A stretch of 64,000 nt of DNA from assembly GCF_001039355.2 (NCBI RefSeq), contig NW_019775445.1:308062-372061 (forward strand), written 5' to 3'. The notes beneath the pieces are model-generated. The model searched no databases and was not told the origin of the DNA. It was given only the letters and a program-made list of their open reading frames with translations. Each line of letters begins with the position of its first letter. Position 1 is the first letter of the stretch. This document shows positions 35,301 to 47,651 of this stretch, piece by piece. Origin of the DNA: Lingula anatina. Lineage: Eukaryota; Brachiopoda; Lingulata; Lingulida; Lingulidae. The translations under genes were made by a program, and so were the position numbers.

Positions 35301-38300
35301 GAGTTACAAGTACATCTATATCTCCACTGGAGTCAGCACCTAAAAGATGTACAGAAGACTCACATGTCACTGATGAAAGTATGTAGGCGGAATTTCAAAA
35401 GTCAAATTAAAATGGCAAAAGTCTCATATTTCAAACAGCCTCTGGATATTAGTTTTTAAACCAATTTCATCATTTCCCAATGGCTTCTTTGACTAGTAAT
35501 TCCATTGTTAATTTTTTTGCCTGATTGATTCTGCAGAAAAAAACAAAAACTTCACTTACCTCTCCTGAAGCTCCCACAAACCTTAGCTTCATAGTCTTCA
35601 TCTAGTTCGTTGATTACTTTAAAAGCAATATCCTAAAAAAACAGAAACAGAGTTTTACACTATCATGTTAAAGATGATTCAATTGGCTTTAGACCATTTT
35701 GTCACATCAACTGTTAAAATAGTACCAAAGAATGAACACCCAAAGTTTCAAGGGTACTGATTGTGACTTTTCTCTTTGCAGCATATCCTTTCAGCTTCTG
35801 GAATTGGCACTAATATGCTTATAAATGAACAAATTCCCAAAGGACTTTGACAATCAAGGTTTCATAATTTCACAAAAATGTTTCCAAGAGCCCATTCAGA
35901 ATAGAAGACCCGAGGATCTTCTGGGCTCCGTAACTCGAAAGCATTGCAAATTGCAACCGAGCGCAAGCGTCTCTATTCCATAACTCAACATTTACTCACC
36001 CCATATAATATAATAGCCTCGAAATGAAAGGTGATATTGCTATTGCAATTTGCGTTGCCTTCGAGTTATGGAGCCCTGATCCACATAACAAACATGACAG
36101 ACCCTACATGAAAGAAGAACCCACTAATCCGCTGATGGTCTCCCCACCTCCACTATTAAATGGATCAAATCATGGCTCCAAGGTTTAATTGCTAGACCCC
36201 GAAAGGACAGCGTGTGGAAGACCATCAGCGGATTAGTCAGCTCTTCTTTCATGTAGGGTCTGTCATATTTGATCAGAAGATCCTCCGATCTTCTATTTTG
36301 AATGGACTCTAAGGAGTTATTCAGTATTATGTTTACATTGCTAAGTACTTACTTGTAATTTGATCATTTCTTCTCTAGGTATACGCTTCTCAAAATCTTC
36401 AAAGTGCCTTAAGTTGCAAAACAGTAAGTAATATGTGCACTGATCATAAATATTTAGAAAAATTCATATTAATTTTTTGCACTATCCATTTAAAATATGT
36501 TTATCCCAGCTCTACTGGGCAATAAAATCCCATCAAACATTTATTTTTTCACAAAAAGAAGACAATGCTATTTCTTTTAACCAGGTTAGATTCTCATATA
36601 AAAACTTCCTTTCAAAAATACTTTATGTATCTACCTATGTTTCAAAAGTAATGTCAGGTTTATGAGCAAAAGTATTAATAAGCTTGGTAGTTGGATCATA
36701 TATGATAATTATCAAATGCAATCCTAAATACTTTTATACAGTTAGCTTACAGCCAACAGTGATAGTAGACCTTCATATGTTGTTATTCACTGACCGCTAG
36801 GTGGTATAACGACCAGGACCCTCTCAAAAATGTCATGTAGTTCACCCCCTCCTCTAATTCAAGGATCTTGGTTGAATTCTAGTCTGCCATTTCTGGACAT
36901 GTAATAGAAATCAGCCACAGTATTGACTGGAGTTCAACCAAGATCCTTGAATCTGAGTCATCTATCCCTCACAAGATATGACAGGCTGTCAACATCACCC
37001 GTCACCAGCCATTCTTGAATAGGGATGGGGGGGGTCGATCTACCTGACATTTATAAAAAGGTCCTGGCTGTTATACCACCTTGCAGTCAGTGAGTAACAA
37101 CATCTACTCACATCAGTCTGATAAAGGCCTATGTCTAGGTTTGATAATTATAATATACAATGTTAAGTAAGAGGAAACATAAGTGTTTCAAAAATGACTC
37201 TGTGAAATCTCCTCAGCATTCTACAGCATAAAAATCACCTACAGAAACAACCTGGGCTCATGCACAGTTATACATTTTCTTTATAAAATTTTTGGAAAAA
37301 AAAAAATTTTTCTACCTGAGTCCAATTTGTTGATGGTGGTTAAGCTTTTCTGGGTGTTTTCTTAAATCTGAAAACAATCGGAACAAAAACTTCAAAATAA
37401 AAACTAGTCATTGTAAATGATAACACTGTTCCATTGGGCTAAATAAACACCACAGGGATTATCAGGAAAAATATGATGAACCAGTTCACAAAAGGAAAAA
37501 AATATATATTCAGAGAAAATATGTTTAAAGTATTTATGTTGTAGGTTAGAAAAAGAAGCCAGTCAACTTATATATTTGATCCAAGGAAATGGCACATGGG
37601 TATACTAATGTGAAGGATTCATATATAATTATAAATAGCATCAAAAGATGGGCATTAAATTTTTACATGTGAAAAAAAAAAGATAAATCTGTTTAACTCA
37701 TGACAATAATCACACAATGATACCTTCTATTGTCGATATCCCTTCCTGTACCAGCTTTTGAGCTGCAGCTGGGCTAAAATAGAACAGGAAAACAGTAACA
37801 GCTGCTGTGGCGGAAGTGGTGTGTTAACATTTAAGAGGAATGCTTATACATGTGAGCATATTTCTGAATATCAATTCTAGTTTCTACAATAAAGAATGAA
37901 AAAACAACACCATTATGTTAACCCTTTTGCTTTCATTTGAAATATATGAAACAGGAACCATCATCCAAATATATACACAGAACTCTTTCCTTTCTTACTT
38001 GAAAGGAATAATAGCAGCAAGGTTAAAACTGCTTGATTTTCATTACAAAATTTGTAAACACTTTTTAACTGGATGATCCCAAACTTTTCCAATTATAAAC
38101 AACCATTGCATCTCAATCATCAACCCTCTTTCATAAATGCAACCTTAATGCAAATTGTAAACCACATGAAGAAAACTGAGGCTATAAATTTCAATCTGTA
38201 ATTAACATTTAAATAAAGGTAAATGTGTTTAACCATGTGCGGCAGACAGCACAGTTCATTAATTATGTGAAATGCAGGTTTGTGACATGAGATGACTTAC

Positions 38301-40363
38301 CCTATCCCCGTCACTCGGGTCAGTAGGTTTATGGCAACATTAGTGTCATCAGCTCGGATCTGCATGAAGTTTAAGTAACCTATCAGTGTATGTCAACATC
38401 AGGAAAACCACAGAAGTTAATTAAAGACACAAGTTTTCTTTTAATGCCACTTTATAAAAATGAACAATAGAGAGTGAACATGAAATTTGTCCAACATAAA
38501 AACAAATCTGAATAATTGTATCATTATTAGAAGAGATAGAATTTTGTGATTTAATACTAACCAAAAACCATTGTTATGTTAATAGGGTTCAAACCAACAA
38601 GCATAAAACCCACTGGCACATATAAATAAGTAATTTAAATTCCACTAGTGTTTTATTTGTATCATACACTTTTCATGTCATTGTACATTCCTATACTTTT
38701 GCTAATGCTATCATATACCAATTACTAAAGAATTATCTTTGACTTAAAAATAAACAAAAAATATTGAAAATTACCTCTTTGATTTATTGATATGTGGCAT
38801 CGATTTTCAAATCAAAAATAAAAGTTATTAATATTTGGCAAAATACACTCAAGTATACATTTCAGATGAAACAAATAAACAAAATTTGGATGGACACAAC
38901 AACAGAATATATTATTCTGTACCTTTTCAAGTTTTTGTAGTTTGCCAGTAGCAATTATCTCATCTATTTTCTTCCCAATCTTATCACCAATACCATCCTG
39001 TGAATAATATNTAATATAATATATATATATACATACTGTATATTTTTTATATCTTTTCTCATTTTTACATTCAAGAAGGATTGCAAAACATTCTCAGTAA
39101 GTGATGTCTATTAATCATATAATGTCAAAAGTGTGTCATGAAAAAATATTTGTAAAACAACAAACAAAAAATGGGAGTAAAAACAAGAAAAAGGAAAAAT
39201 TTCACTTAAAGGGAATACTAGATGTGGATTAAACTAAATATTTCAAGACTGTTTTAAACTGGTCCTCAACGTTATAAATTGGAGACAGCATGTTTCTGTT
39301 TTCAATCACATAAAAAATGGGATGTTTATACTTTACCAGTCTTTTAGCTTCTGTTCCATTTTTCACTCTTGTTGGATGCTTTGAAAGTACTGATGCAGCT
39401 TTTCGATAAGCATTAAACTTATGCATCTGCCTTGTAACATTTTTCTCATAGTCAGCAAGCTCTGTAAAATGTAACTTAAATTAAAAAAAAAAGTGCATTG
39501 TTCTCATGATGATGGATTTTTAATGTGAGGCCTATTTCATTTATTTACACCAATATAAATATTCCATGTATATGACATATAATCAGCCAAAAGGTTAACT
39601 GAATTCAATATGTAGCCACACTGATCAGATGGAGTAATCCCATTCATTTATCCATTACACTAACCAAACTTGTGGATATAAGTGGTCCAGACTAGACTCT
39701 TAAGATACAAAATAGGATTGCCAGCCTGAATATGGGGCTATTCAGAATAGAAGATCTGAGTATCACCTAGTCCAAGGCTCAAATATGGCGGACCTTACAT
39801 GAAAGGAAGATCGCTTAATCCTGTAATGGACTCTCTGCCTCTCACATTGCCTCCACATGCGTCTGGTCGAATGGAGTCGAGATTTAATTACTGTGCCCCT
39901 GCAGGGTCGACGTGTGGGTAGGCGTGTAAAAGGCAGAGAGACCATTAAAGGATTAAGTGGACTTCCTTACATGTAGGTCTGCTATATTTAAGCCGTGGAC
40001 CAGTTAGCACTCGGATCTTCTCATTCTGAATGGGGCCTAAGAGTTACTAAAAAAATTCCCGTTCATAACATAAAAAGTGATCTTAATTTTCAATTTCATA
40101 TTTATATGCATGTTTTAATTTATTCTTCCTATCTTTGTACTAAATGTAAATGCAAACTTTGAGGATCATTTTGGATTTTCTAAAATGTACAAGTATAATT
40201 GCTGGATCTCCACTTATAATTTTATCATTATTTTCGATACAGATTAAAGGCCTAGTCTATAGTAAGTTTTACGTAAATTGGTGGACTATTCTATACCTAG
40301 CAATACTTCACATAAATCAGCATTTGGGTTTTCATCTGATGGACCTGCTTTTCTCTTTCCCAT
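31571..40363 (-). CDS. POLB: DNA polymerase beta, complete
   Basis: Family X polymerase of base-excision repair, nuclear, with an 8-kDa dRP-lyase and a 31-kDa polymerase domain. Thirteen exons: 40363-40297, 39461-39337, 38997-38923, 38359-38301, 37773-37724, 37367-37316, 36407-36353, 35632-35560, 35339-35269, 34998-34912, 32480-32416, 32167-32028, 31665-31571. They sum to 1014 nt, 337 residues plus stop (human 335). Seen: start MGKRKAG, lyase helix-hairpin-helix [20 protein letters not shown] with Lys74 matching catalytic Lys72, second Hh[18 protein letters not shown], polymerase motif [14 protein letters not shown] (Asp192, Asp194) and RRIDIR (Asp258), plus [14 protein letters not shown]. 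All metal-binding aspartates are present. Exons 2 and 1 lie beyond the N at 39011 and are repeated at 48144-49174. Most of the longer introns carry a transposon remnant. Confidence 0.97.
32340..32393. repeat. ATTT microsatellite followed by poly-T
   Basis: About nine TTTA units then a T run, inside POLB intron 11 some 20-75 bp downstream (minus strand) of the exon 11 donor. Confidence 0.9.
32690..34745. mobile_element. Probable decayed DNA transposon filling POLB intron 10
   Basis: POLB intron 10 is 2.4 kb, and most of it differs from the surrounding AT-rich intron sequence, with a CpG-containing end (34100-34600). A tentative inverted end pair is TTAAAGACGGGGATTAAGTA near 32696 and TTAAGGCCGGTGATAGGGTT reading from about 34739 on the minus strand. 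Inside its right part are minus-strand remnants of a coding region. Borders are approximate. Confidence 0.45.
34099..34444 (-). pseudogene. Frameshifted coding remnant, possibly a transposase N-terminus
   Basis: On the minus strand an ATG at 34444 begins [19 protein letters not shown] and stops. After a frame change the sequence reads [20 protein letters not shown], and after another [20 protein letters not shown] followed by a Cys-containing stretch ending [20 protein letters not shown] and a stop at 34099-34101. Basic start, acidic Ser/Asp run, GYRL motif and Cys pair resemble the N-terminal part of Mutator-like transposase genes common in marine invertebrates. This is recalled similarity, not a search result. 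Confidence 0.35.
35888..36310. mobile_element. Foldback MITE, family 2 (POLB intron 7)
   Basis: Terminal arms AGCCCATTCAGAATAGAAGA and, inverted, GAGTCCATTCAAAATAGAAG, each followed by GATCTTC-type words. A second, inner inverted pair is made of GACAGACCCTACATGAAAGA and its inverse at about 36245-36270, next to CTAATCCGCTGATGGTCT and its inverse. No coding potential. Confidence 0.75.
36777..37103. mobile_element. Foldback MITE with about 60-bp inverted ends (POLB intron 6)
   Basis: Left end ATGTTGTTATTCACTGACCG, right end inverted ATGTTGTTACTCACTGACTG; both continue AGGTGGTATAAC and CCAGGACC and reach ATGTCA[G/T]GTAG. A second inner inverted pair is TTCAAGGATCTTGGTTGAAT against TTCAACCAAGATCCTTGAAT. 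It is distinct from families 1 and 2. Confidence 0.8.
39733..40038. mobile_element. Foldback MITE, family 2 (POLB intron 1, copy C1)
   Basis: Begins TGGGGCTATTCAGAATAGAAG and ends with the inverse CTTCTCATTCTGAATGGGGC. Inner arms pair TTACATGAAAGGAAGATCGC with TTAAGTGGACTTCCTTACAT, and AATGGACTCTCTGCC with GGCAGAGAGACCATT. The allelic copy is at 48541-48847. Confidence 0.78.
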
Positions 40364-40749
40364 TATTTCAAAAATGTAGTAAAACACTGGAAATGCAGCA
40401 ACCGGTGGAACTAGATAGATAGATATAAACAAAGCAGGCTGCGGCATGAAAGTAGACGCAGAACTGGGTCAAATTGTCCCATAATCCTTTGCGGGCACGC
40501 CTGAATCGATTTCATAAAAATAATTTTAGTTAAATTTTACTATTTGAGGGCTGAAACAGTAGATATTAACCATCAATCGAATAATTAAGGATACTTTACT
40601 TTTTATTAAAATAAGATTGTTTGGTGGAAGGCGTGGCTTTCATCAACCGGAAGTAAAATCTGAGGTCAGAGGTCACTGTGTATATACAAAAGGACGTGGC
40701 ATAGCTATTTACCACACTTGGGCTGTCTAAAACCGAAGTGACAGAGAAG
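40364..40749. promoter_or_regulatory. POLB-GFAT bidirectional promoter (copy C1)
   Basis: The POLB start codon (40363, minus) and GFAT start codon (40750, plus) are 386 bp apart and divergent. Within the gap ACCGGAAGT at 40646-40654 is a textbook ETS-family site, and a TATATACA stretch lies near 40680, about 70 bp before the GFAT ATG. No other gene fits. A shared promoter is inferred from spacing and conserved motifs in both alleles. Confidence 0.6.
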
Positions 40750-43700
40750 ATGTGTGGTAAGTATATGGGACAATGTTCTGAGTGTTACGAGGTATAGTAG
40801 ATCAGTGGTATATACGACAGGATAAGCTTTGACCAGATATATTTTCCACATTCACTGACGTAGAGTAAGCATCCATTAGCTTTTGGTTATATTCGATTGC
40901 CTGGTTGTGGTAAATGCGATCGAAATGTTGTCACTAAGATAAACACGCATGAAGTTGAAAACGAAACGAAATGATGCAGACCTGTGTATTTCTCGGAGCA
41001 GTTGATATCGTCAGTAGTGATGTCTACATGAAATATAAACGTTAAATGTACAGGGAACAGAATTATTTATTGTAGAAACAACATTTAATTCGATATTAAT
41101 GAGTTTTTAATGAACACGGATATGAGGCAACTTCCCTGTATTAAGCAATGATCTTGGTAAACAGTTATGCAGAAAGCATTTGATAGTATCTTTTAAAGAG
41201 ACAAGTCAGAAAGTTGGGATTGCCCCATTGCTTCTAAGACTTGCCAAAATCATATTTCAGCATGAAAAGATGTAATTTAGTAAGAGATCGAGAAAATACA
41301 GCGATTTCTCATTGAAAGGGTTCGAGTCCTTTTGACTGCCAGTCACTGGATAAGGTCTCTCTTCTTAAAATCACAAATAGTTTTTCTTCTTCTTCTTTTT
41401 CTTCTTCTTCTTCTTCTTCTTCTTATTATTATTTATAATTATTTAATTTCAGTAGTTTTAATTTAATATTTGTAGCTCTTGAAAAATAAAAAATTTACAT
41501 TTTTGACATATTCATGCCTTTTAAATTATGAATTAAGAAATTAAAATCCTCAAATGTGAGATAAATGATTTTTGAACTTGAAATTAATCAAGTTCAGATT
41601 TTATTTAATCTTGCTACTTTACAACATTAAAACAGATACCTGCCTGAATGAAAAGCAGACCTTGATAAACTTTTAACAAAAAGTAATTTTCATGTTAAAC
41701 ATATTCAGGTAGATGCCCTCACTTAGCAAGGGTGTGAATAGAAAATACCTAATGAAATCTGCTAATGTGTCACATTGTAAATGTTAATAGGCTTACGGGC
41801 AATTATGATATGCATATGGTCTTAGCAAACTGCCGCGAAGTAAATTTCTTATAAAATAGTGCTGTTTTGATTGTGAAATTTTGTTATTTGCATCCATGCA
41901 CTAGCTGTATATGAGAGGTGTTAAGTAAAGTCTGTACTTAGTGTCTACACATTCTTGATAGGGGGTTGTTTTCAAGCTGCCCCAGATTTAAATTAATCCA
42001 CTGCTCTATTTGCCTTATTTAAGATCTGTCACATTTGTATGTGGTCAGTAAAGAAAATAATACCTTTATATTGTTAAACTTAAATAAGGTGAGCAGTGTG
42101 CTATGTATACCTATGTTCTTGTCCACCGTACTCCCACTGTCTGCTACTCAAATTATATGCCAGACAAGTGGCTTTTGTATTGGAAGAAGCCAGCTCAATG
42201 GCCCAAAGTCAGCGTTCATGACGACAACCATTAAGTAGGCTCATCAGGGGACTTAACAGACAGATTCATCACTCTGCCTTGGTTAGGCCGTTAATCAGTG
42301 GTCTCATCTTATCATGGGGTTGTGAACATAACCCCTAATCAAGGTTTTACTCGTGTATTAGGAACAGTTGAGGACAACTTTGATAATTTTAGTTATGTGT
42401 ATCAGGGAAGGATGGTTGTAAATGCCCTCATGTTTCTTCTTTTAAAGATGGGTTCACTCTAGCATAGAAAATTTTAGCTAAATGCTTAATATAATATTCT
42501 AATTTGGTTTAAGACAGTTAAAATTGATTTAAAAAATTGCTTTTTATCTCATTTAAGCACATTCACTGAAATCTGAAGCCTAAAAAAAAAGTAAAAAAAG
42601 TTTCCCCCTTGATATTAAAGTACAGAAATCTGTTTAGATACCATGTGCGACAATCTCTGTATGTAGCACATGTGAGAGCAAGAGGGTCTAGCCCAGTCAT
42701 ATTGTCGACAATATGCAAAGAGATGCGCACCTCTCCCAGGTGTCATGTTGTCTCCATGGCAATAAATGGCTTGCTGCATGAAATGGGCTGTCTGCTAATT
42801 TGCTGTTTTGGCAGTCTTTTCATCTGTTTAGGATGGAAATTTCAAGATATCCTTTATCACATGCAATTAATTATGTACATAGTATAATTAGTGTATGTGG
42901 TGCATCAGTTATCAGTTAATTCTTTTAAAATTGTGTACTAGTAGTTGCAATCTTTCCTGTAAGGAAATGTTGGATAATAACCCCAGCAAGTTCTTTTTGA
43001 ACTTGATGCCACTGTGTATATATCTATATATATGAAGCTGTTAACATTCTCTCACTGTGATTCCACACAATGAAGAACTTCACCTCTGTCTACCTTATTT
43101 ATCTATTTAATGGCTGCTCAACCAGTAAAGCATTTTTGATTTTGCTCCTCCATCTCATTTTGGTAACGTTTTTATTTTACGGACAGTGTTTAAGGGTCTT
43201 AAGGATCCACTGATCAAATATGGCGACCCACTAAAAAGCTTGATGCTGAATAGATTTCCTGCGGGGATTACGCAACAAGCATTCAAATGGGTTGGCCATA
43301 TTTGACCTGCGGATCCATTAGTCCCCTGTTCTGAATGAGGCCTAAGTTGAATTTCATAGAAAACAAGCTGCCATTTCACAGGTTTGCAACTTTTCTTTTA
43401 CCAGATGCCCAAAGTAATTTTCTCACCTCAATTATATTGTTGTAAGTCGGGTAAAAAGACACCTTACAATTCTGTGTTGAATGGCAATTTTGGAAGAGCC
43501 ATCTTTTCAATTCCTTCCTCCTTAATTTAAGAGCAGAAACTTAATTATTGTGCAAAAGAATGCAATGATTGCTTGAGGGCTGGGCTGTCACCAATAAATC
43601 TCTAATGATTATAGTTTCTAACACAGGTGTTTAAGAAGCCACATATTACCTTTTCTTCCTTCAGCTTTCTTTGAACAACACTCACTTGTCAGCTTATTCA

Positions 43701-46700
43701 TTCCTGTGTTGTATAATATATAATAGAATTACTGTCTGCAGGAGGATTCTGGCTCTTGCCTTACTTTTTGATTATGTAGCTTCCATAGGACCTAGTAAAT
43801 GATGGCCCTAAGGATGTCTCATTAAATGTGTTACTCCAACTTTTAATTATATAACTTTTAATATCCTTGCCAAAGAGTTTTTGCCTACTTGTATGTTTGT
43901 TTGTCAGTAAACAGTCTATGGAAGGATGGATTTTGTTAAAATTTTTAAGATGGGCCTGAAATAGGTTACATTAAGATTTTGATGGTGATTAATTAATGAT
44001 AAATAAATAATTGTGAAAATTGATCTGTCTTGGCAGAGGTCTGTGCTCTATGAGTGTTTTTCTAGTTTTATGTGGTTTGTGTCTCAGTTAGTCAATACAC
44101 AGTTGTTATCTTAAAATATAGATTTGTTGATGAAATTGAGTAAGAATCTTGTGATTCCAATTACTGTCAACTCTAAAAGTTTTTGGAAAAAAGAACAAAA
44201 AGGTGAGACCACAAGTTGTCAGGTTAAAGTTCACAAATCAGTGGCAGTTGTAAATACTTAGGTAAAGAAAATTAAGAAAAAGCTGAGAAGATTAAGAAGT
44301 AACAGAATGCACAGTTATTCCGTTTCACCTGATAAGGTACTTTAAGACCTGGCAGTGGCTTGGTCTTAGAACTGTTTATGTGTTTATGCTTCCTTGACAC
44401 CATCACAATTGAACACCACAATTCCTGTAGGCTGTAGCATTTAATTCACATAAAATTGTATAACAAATGAAGTACTAGTAGGTACAAAGCTGAATACAAA
44501 TTCTTTCCTTATAAAGAATGAGCTTCCAAAAATAGCATATGCAGTGCAATTTGCTTGAAAAAATGCAGACAAATGGTCCCTTTAAGTTTCAAGTAGATAG
44601 TGAATTTGCAGTTGACCAGGTAGAAAATCACAAAACAGACACCCTTAATGGGTATTTAATCGACTTGTGTTCCTGAGTTGGGTACTAAAACTTAGCAAAA
44701 ACTGTTCAACCCTATTGCCTATTACTGCCAACAAATTTTACTAGTGCCTGCTTTAGCATTGGATGACTTTATCATTCGAGTTTTTAAAAAATTTCTTCTG
44801 ATTCATAAGCAGGGGACATCCTCATGATGTCCACTCATGCTTCAGTTCTGCTTTCAAAAATTTCAAAATTCATGACTCATGTACATTGATTCTAAGAACT
44901 GGTGTATGTCATTTACAACATTAAAGATGATATTCTTTGCCAGTCGTAGAAACGAGTCAATGTTTTTAACCCTTTAGAAAGATATACATTGGGGATAGAG
45001 AGTAAATGTATTCCCTCTGGAATGTCATTCAACACCTGGAGATAAGGGCACATGGATAACTTGTGCAAAATCGAAAACACACTTCTTGTTTTTAAAGTGC
45101 CAATGCCATTTTACACAAAAGAAAAACCCCAATTAAGGTTTGAATGGATAAATTATGGTATTTGCTTTTAGTTCTTATAATTAAAAAACAAGTAACACCT
45201 TTACTTTTTTGTTACCCTTTATAAAGAATGAGATACTTAGCAATTTCATTTGTAAGTAGGAGCATTTTTTGTTGCAAAGTTTGTCTCGTTGAGTTTCATA
45301 GTTGACGAAGGCAATAACAGACTTTATACTGAAGTCAGACCTTCTCATTTTCCTAATATACACTACTTAATTTAATGATATATCTCTCAATATATATGGT
45401 GTTCTTCCAAATTCCATCCGATCAAGATATGTGACTATAAACAATATTTATATGTGAGAATGTCATTTACTACTCTTTCCAAGTCTGTTATTCCATTACC
45501 ATTATAGAACAATTCACAGTAGTAATTTTTAATCTTCTATAGTAACTAAATATGATAAATGGGACTTTCTTTATTTATAAAAGGAGGGTATTGTTTGAAT
45601 TACTTATTGAGAAGATAAAAAGCATTCTGTTGATACTCACACTGTTGTTCAATTTTAACATCACACAGGAAAAAAAGTAGCAGCTAAATGAAAGTACCTA
45701 GCTGTTTTGTGTGCAGTATTTGATATTGCATGTCAACCTGAAATACACTTCTGTCTAATAAGTCCTGAGTAACTAAACTTGATATGTATTGTGCCATTGT
45801 CTATGCAGATCTGTCGCATCTTCCATTTATCTCCTCTGAAGCTATTCTACACAGAACAACCTGCCTTTTGATTATATTTTAGTAGCCTGTAATAATCACA
45901 CAGGTATTAGCTCCTAGGCCATTATTTAACAGATATATATCTTCTTATCTCTTGAGTAGCCTGTAACTTGGGTTGTTTAAATTTTGAGTTACGGCATCTG
46001 TTTTATTACCCTGTTATTTTCACTGTTGTTATCTCCCTTAATCAAATATTCATTTTCTACTCCCACATTTTCATTGCAGTTCTATGTCTAAGTAAATTGT
46101 GTATGTAAAGACAGTTCTTAATGAATGTAACTCACAGATTCTGGACCCTTGAAAAAATGTTTTATCACATCAAACTCACAAAGCATTTTTTACCACTAGT
46201 AATGACTGACACTTCATGGTCAATTATCTAAAACATATTTACATAAAGCCTTCTCTCACATCAAAAATATTTTAAATATAATATTTTCAAAATTTTCAAA
46301 ATTTTACATTTAAATTTTCTTTTAGTGCTTTTATCATTAACTTGGCTGGTAATTGCTATAGAATGGCAGTTTATATTTCCATTGAAAAAAAACTTAATTG
46401 ATGAATTCAAATTTAAGTGTAGGTGGCTGTAAATAACATTCCAGTAACATCCAGGATATCAGTGTTTGATTAAGATGATTTGGCTGTTGGTTCAATTTGC
46501 CCTACCTAATAAATACTTCATCATTTTGTTTGCTGGTATTATGTATTACTTTGCATGTAATGACTGTGCTATAACATACCTAACCTACGTCACTGGAAGT
46601 TTCTGTAGACATAGGGAAAAAGGGATTCAGATATGACGTTAATGCCATAATTATTTCTAGAGCTATAAATCTAGGACAGACATGTTCCTGAATTGTAGGA

Positions 46701-47651
46701 AGTAGCTCTTGAATTTGTTATCATGCCATTTCCAAAATTTGGGTGCATTTCTGATAAAGCCTGTATGTTTTGGAACATTCTTTAGTTCTAGATGTTTGTT
46801 TTATAAACTACACATAATATGAACTTAGAACATCAGCAGTTTGCTCTACATTCCAAGTTCTAAAAGCCATATATACAGTAAGTGTCTTCCTCTTGCACAG
46901 AAACTAATACAACTAAAACTTCACGTAGCAGGCTTGTAAAATAATGTGTCTGGTACGAGATTCCTGAATGACAAAGATAGAATCCCTCAGGTAGATAAAT
47001 GCATCCTTGCACTTTGTCTGTTTTATTTGCATAAAGTGCTTGAATATGTAGTCAAAGTCAGATTTAATCATTTCATCTGTATTGAGATAATTTTGAGGGA
47101 TAACATAATCTACATTTGATGTTATCTTATAGTTATTTTTCAAAATTTATTCAGGAATCTTTGCCTACCTGAACTACCTTGTGCCGGCCAAGAGAGAGGA
47201 GATCCTGAGGATCCTGATCAAGGGACTTCAGAGATTGGAATACAGGGGATATGACTCAGCAGGTCAGTGGATTTGAAGTGGCAATTCGTGGGTATAAAAT
47301 CACAAAGGATATTGCTAGTATCTATTACAATTTTCAGTACTTTCTTGACCTGCATAAGTATTCTAAACTCACCAACTCTATTGTTCTGCCCCCTCCCCCC
47401 TTCAAATCTAATACATGGATTCTAAAAAAGGTAACTGTATTTTTTATTTAAAGTTCATTTTGCCTTTGTGTACATAATGAAATTTATGCATGGATGTAAA
47501 CACTTTTTAAGTTTGTTGACTTAAAAACATCAGTCTCTTGTTTTTACAGGTGTTGCTATTGATAGCAGCAACAATGCTGAAGATTCTGTTTCTGACATTG
47601 CCATCATCAAGAAACGTGGCAAGGTGAAGGCACTGGAAGAAGAAATTGCTG
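40750..47651 (+). CDS. GFPT: GFAT exons 1-3, first assembled copy (C1)
   Basis: Exon 1 (40750-40756, ATG TGT G), exon 2 (47155-47262) and exon 3 (47550-47651) duplicate those at 49552-56080 with equal lengths and phases; the only exon change noticed is a synonymous GAC/GAT in the GYDSAG motif. The copy breaks 155 nt into intron 3 at the N at 47807 and is followed by POLB exon 2 of the other copy, so it cannot make a full enzyme as assembled. Intron 1 is 6.4 kb here and 6.0 kb in C2; the main difference is an extra segment of about 350 bp near 45112-45458. Confidence 0.92.
41385..41424. repeat. CTT microsatellite
   Basis: Interrupted run of TTC units in GFAT intron 1, C1 copy; the C2 allele (about 50179-50214) is shorter and has an extra interruption. 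Confidence 0.9.
43193..43347. mobile_element. Same short foldback element with a lost left end (copy C1)
   Basis: Allelic to 51993-52163. The left arm (GGGGCCCATTTAAAACAGTG and following bases) is missing and replaced by GGGTCTTAAG, while the right arm is complete. Confidence 0.65.
43870..44085 (+). repeat. Diverged copy of the same interspersed repeat (C1)
   Basis: In GFAT intron 1: TATGGAAGGATGGATTTTGT, TTAAGATTTTGATGGTGATT and CTTGGCAGAGGTCTGTGCTC, then TTTTTCTAGTTTTATGTG, in the same order as 25667-25900 with more substitutions. The allelic copy is at 52680-52880. Confidence 0.5.
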
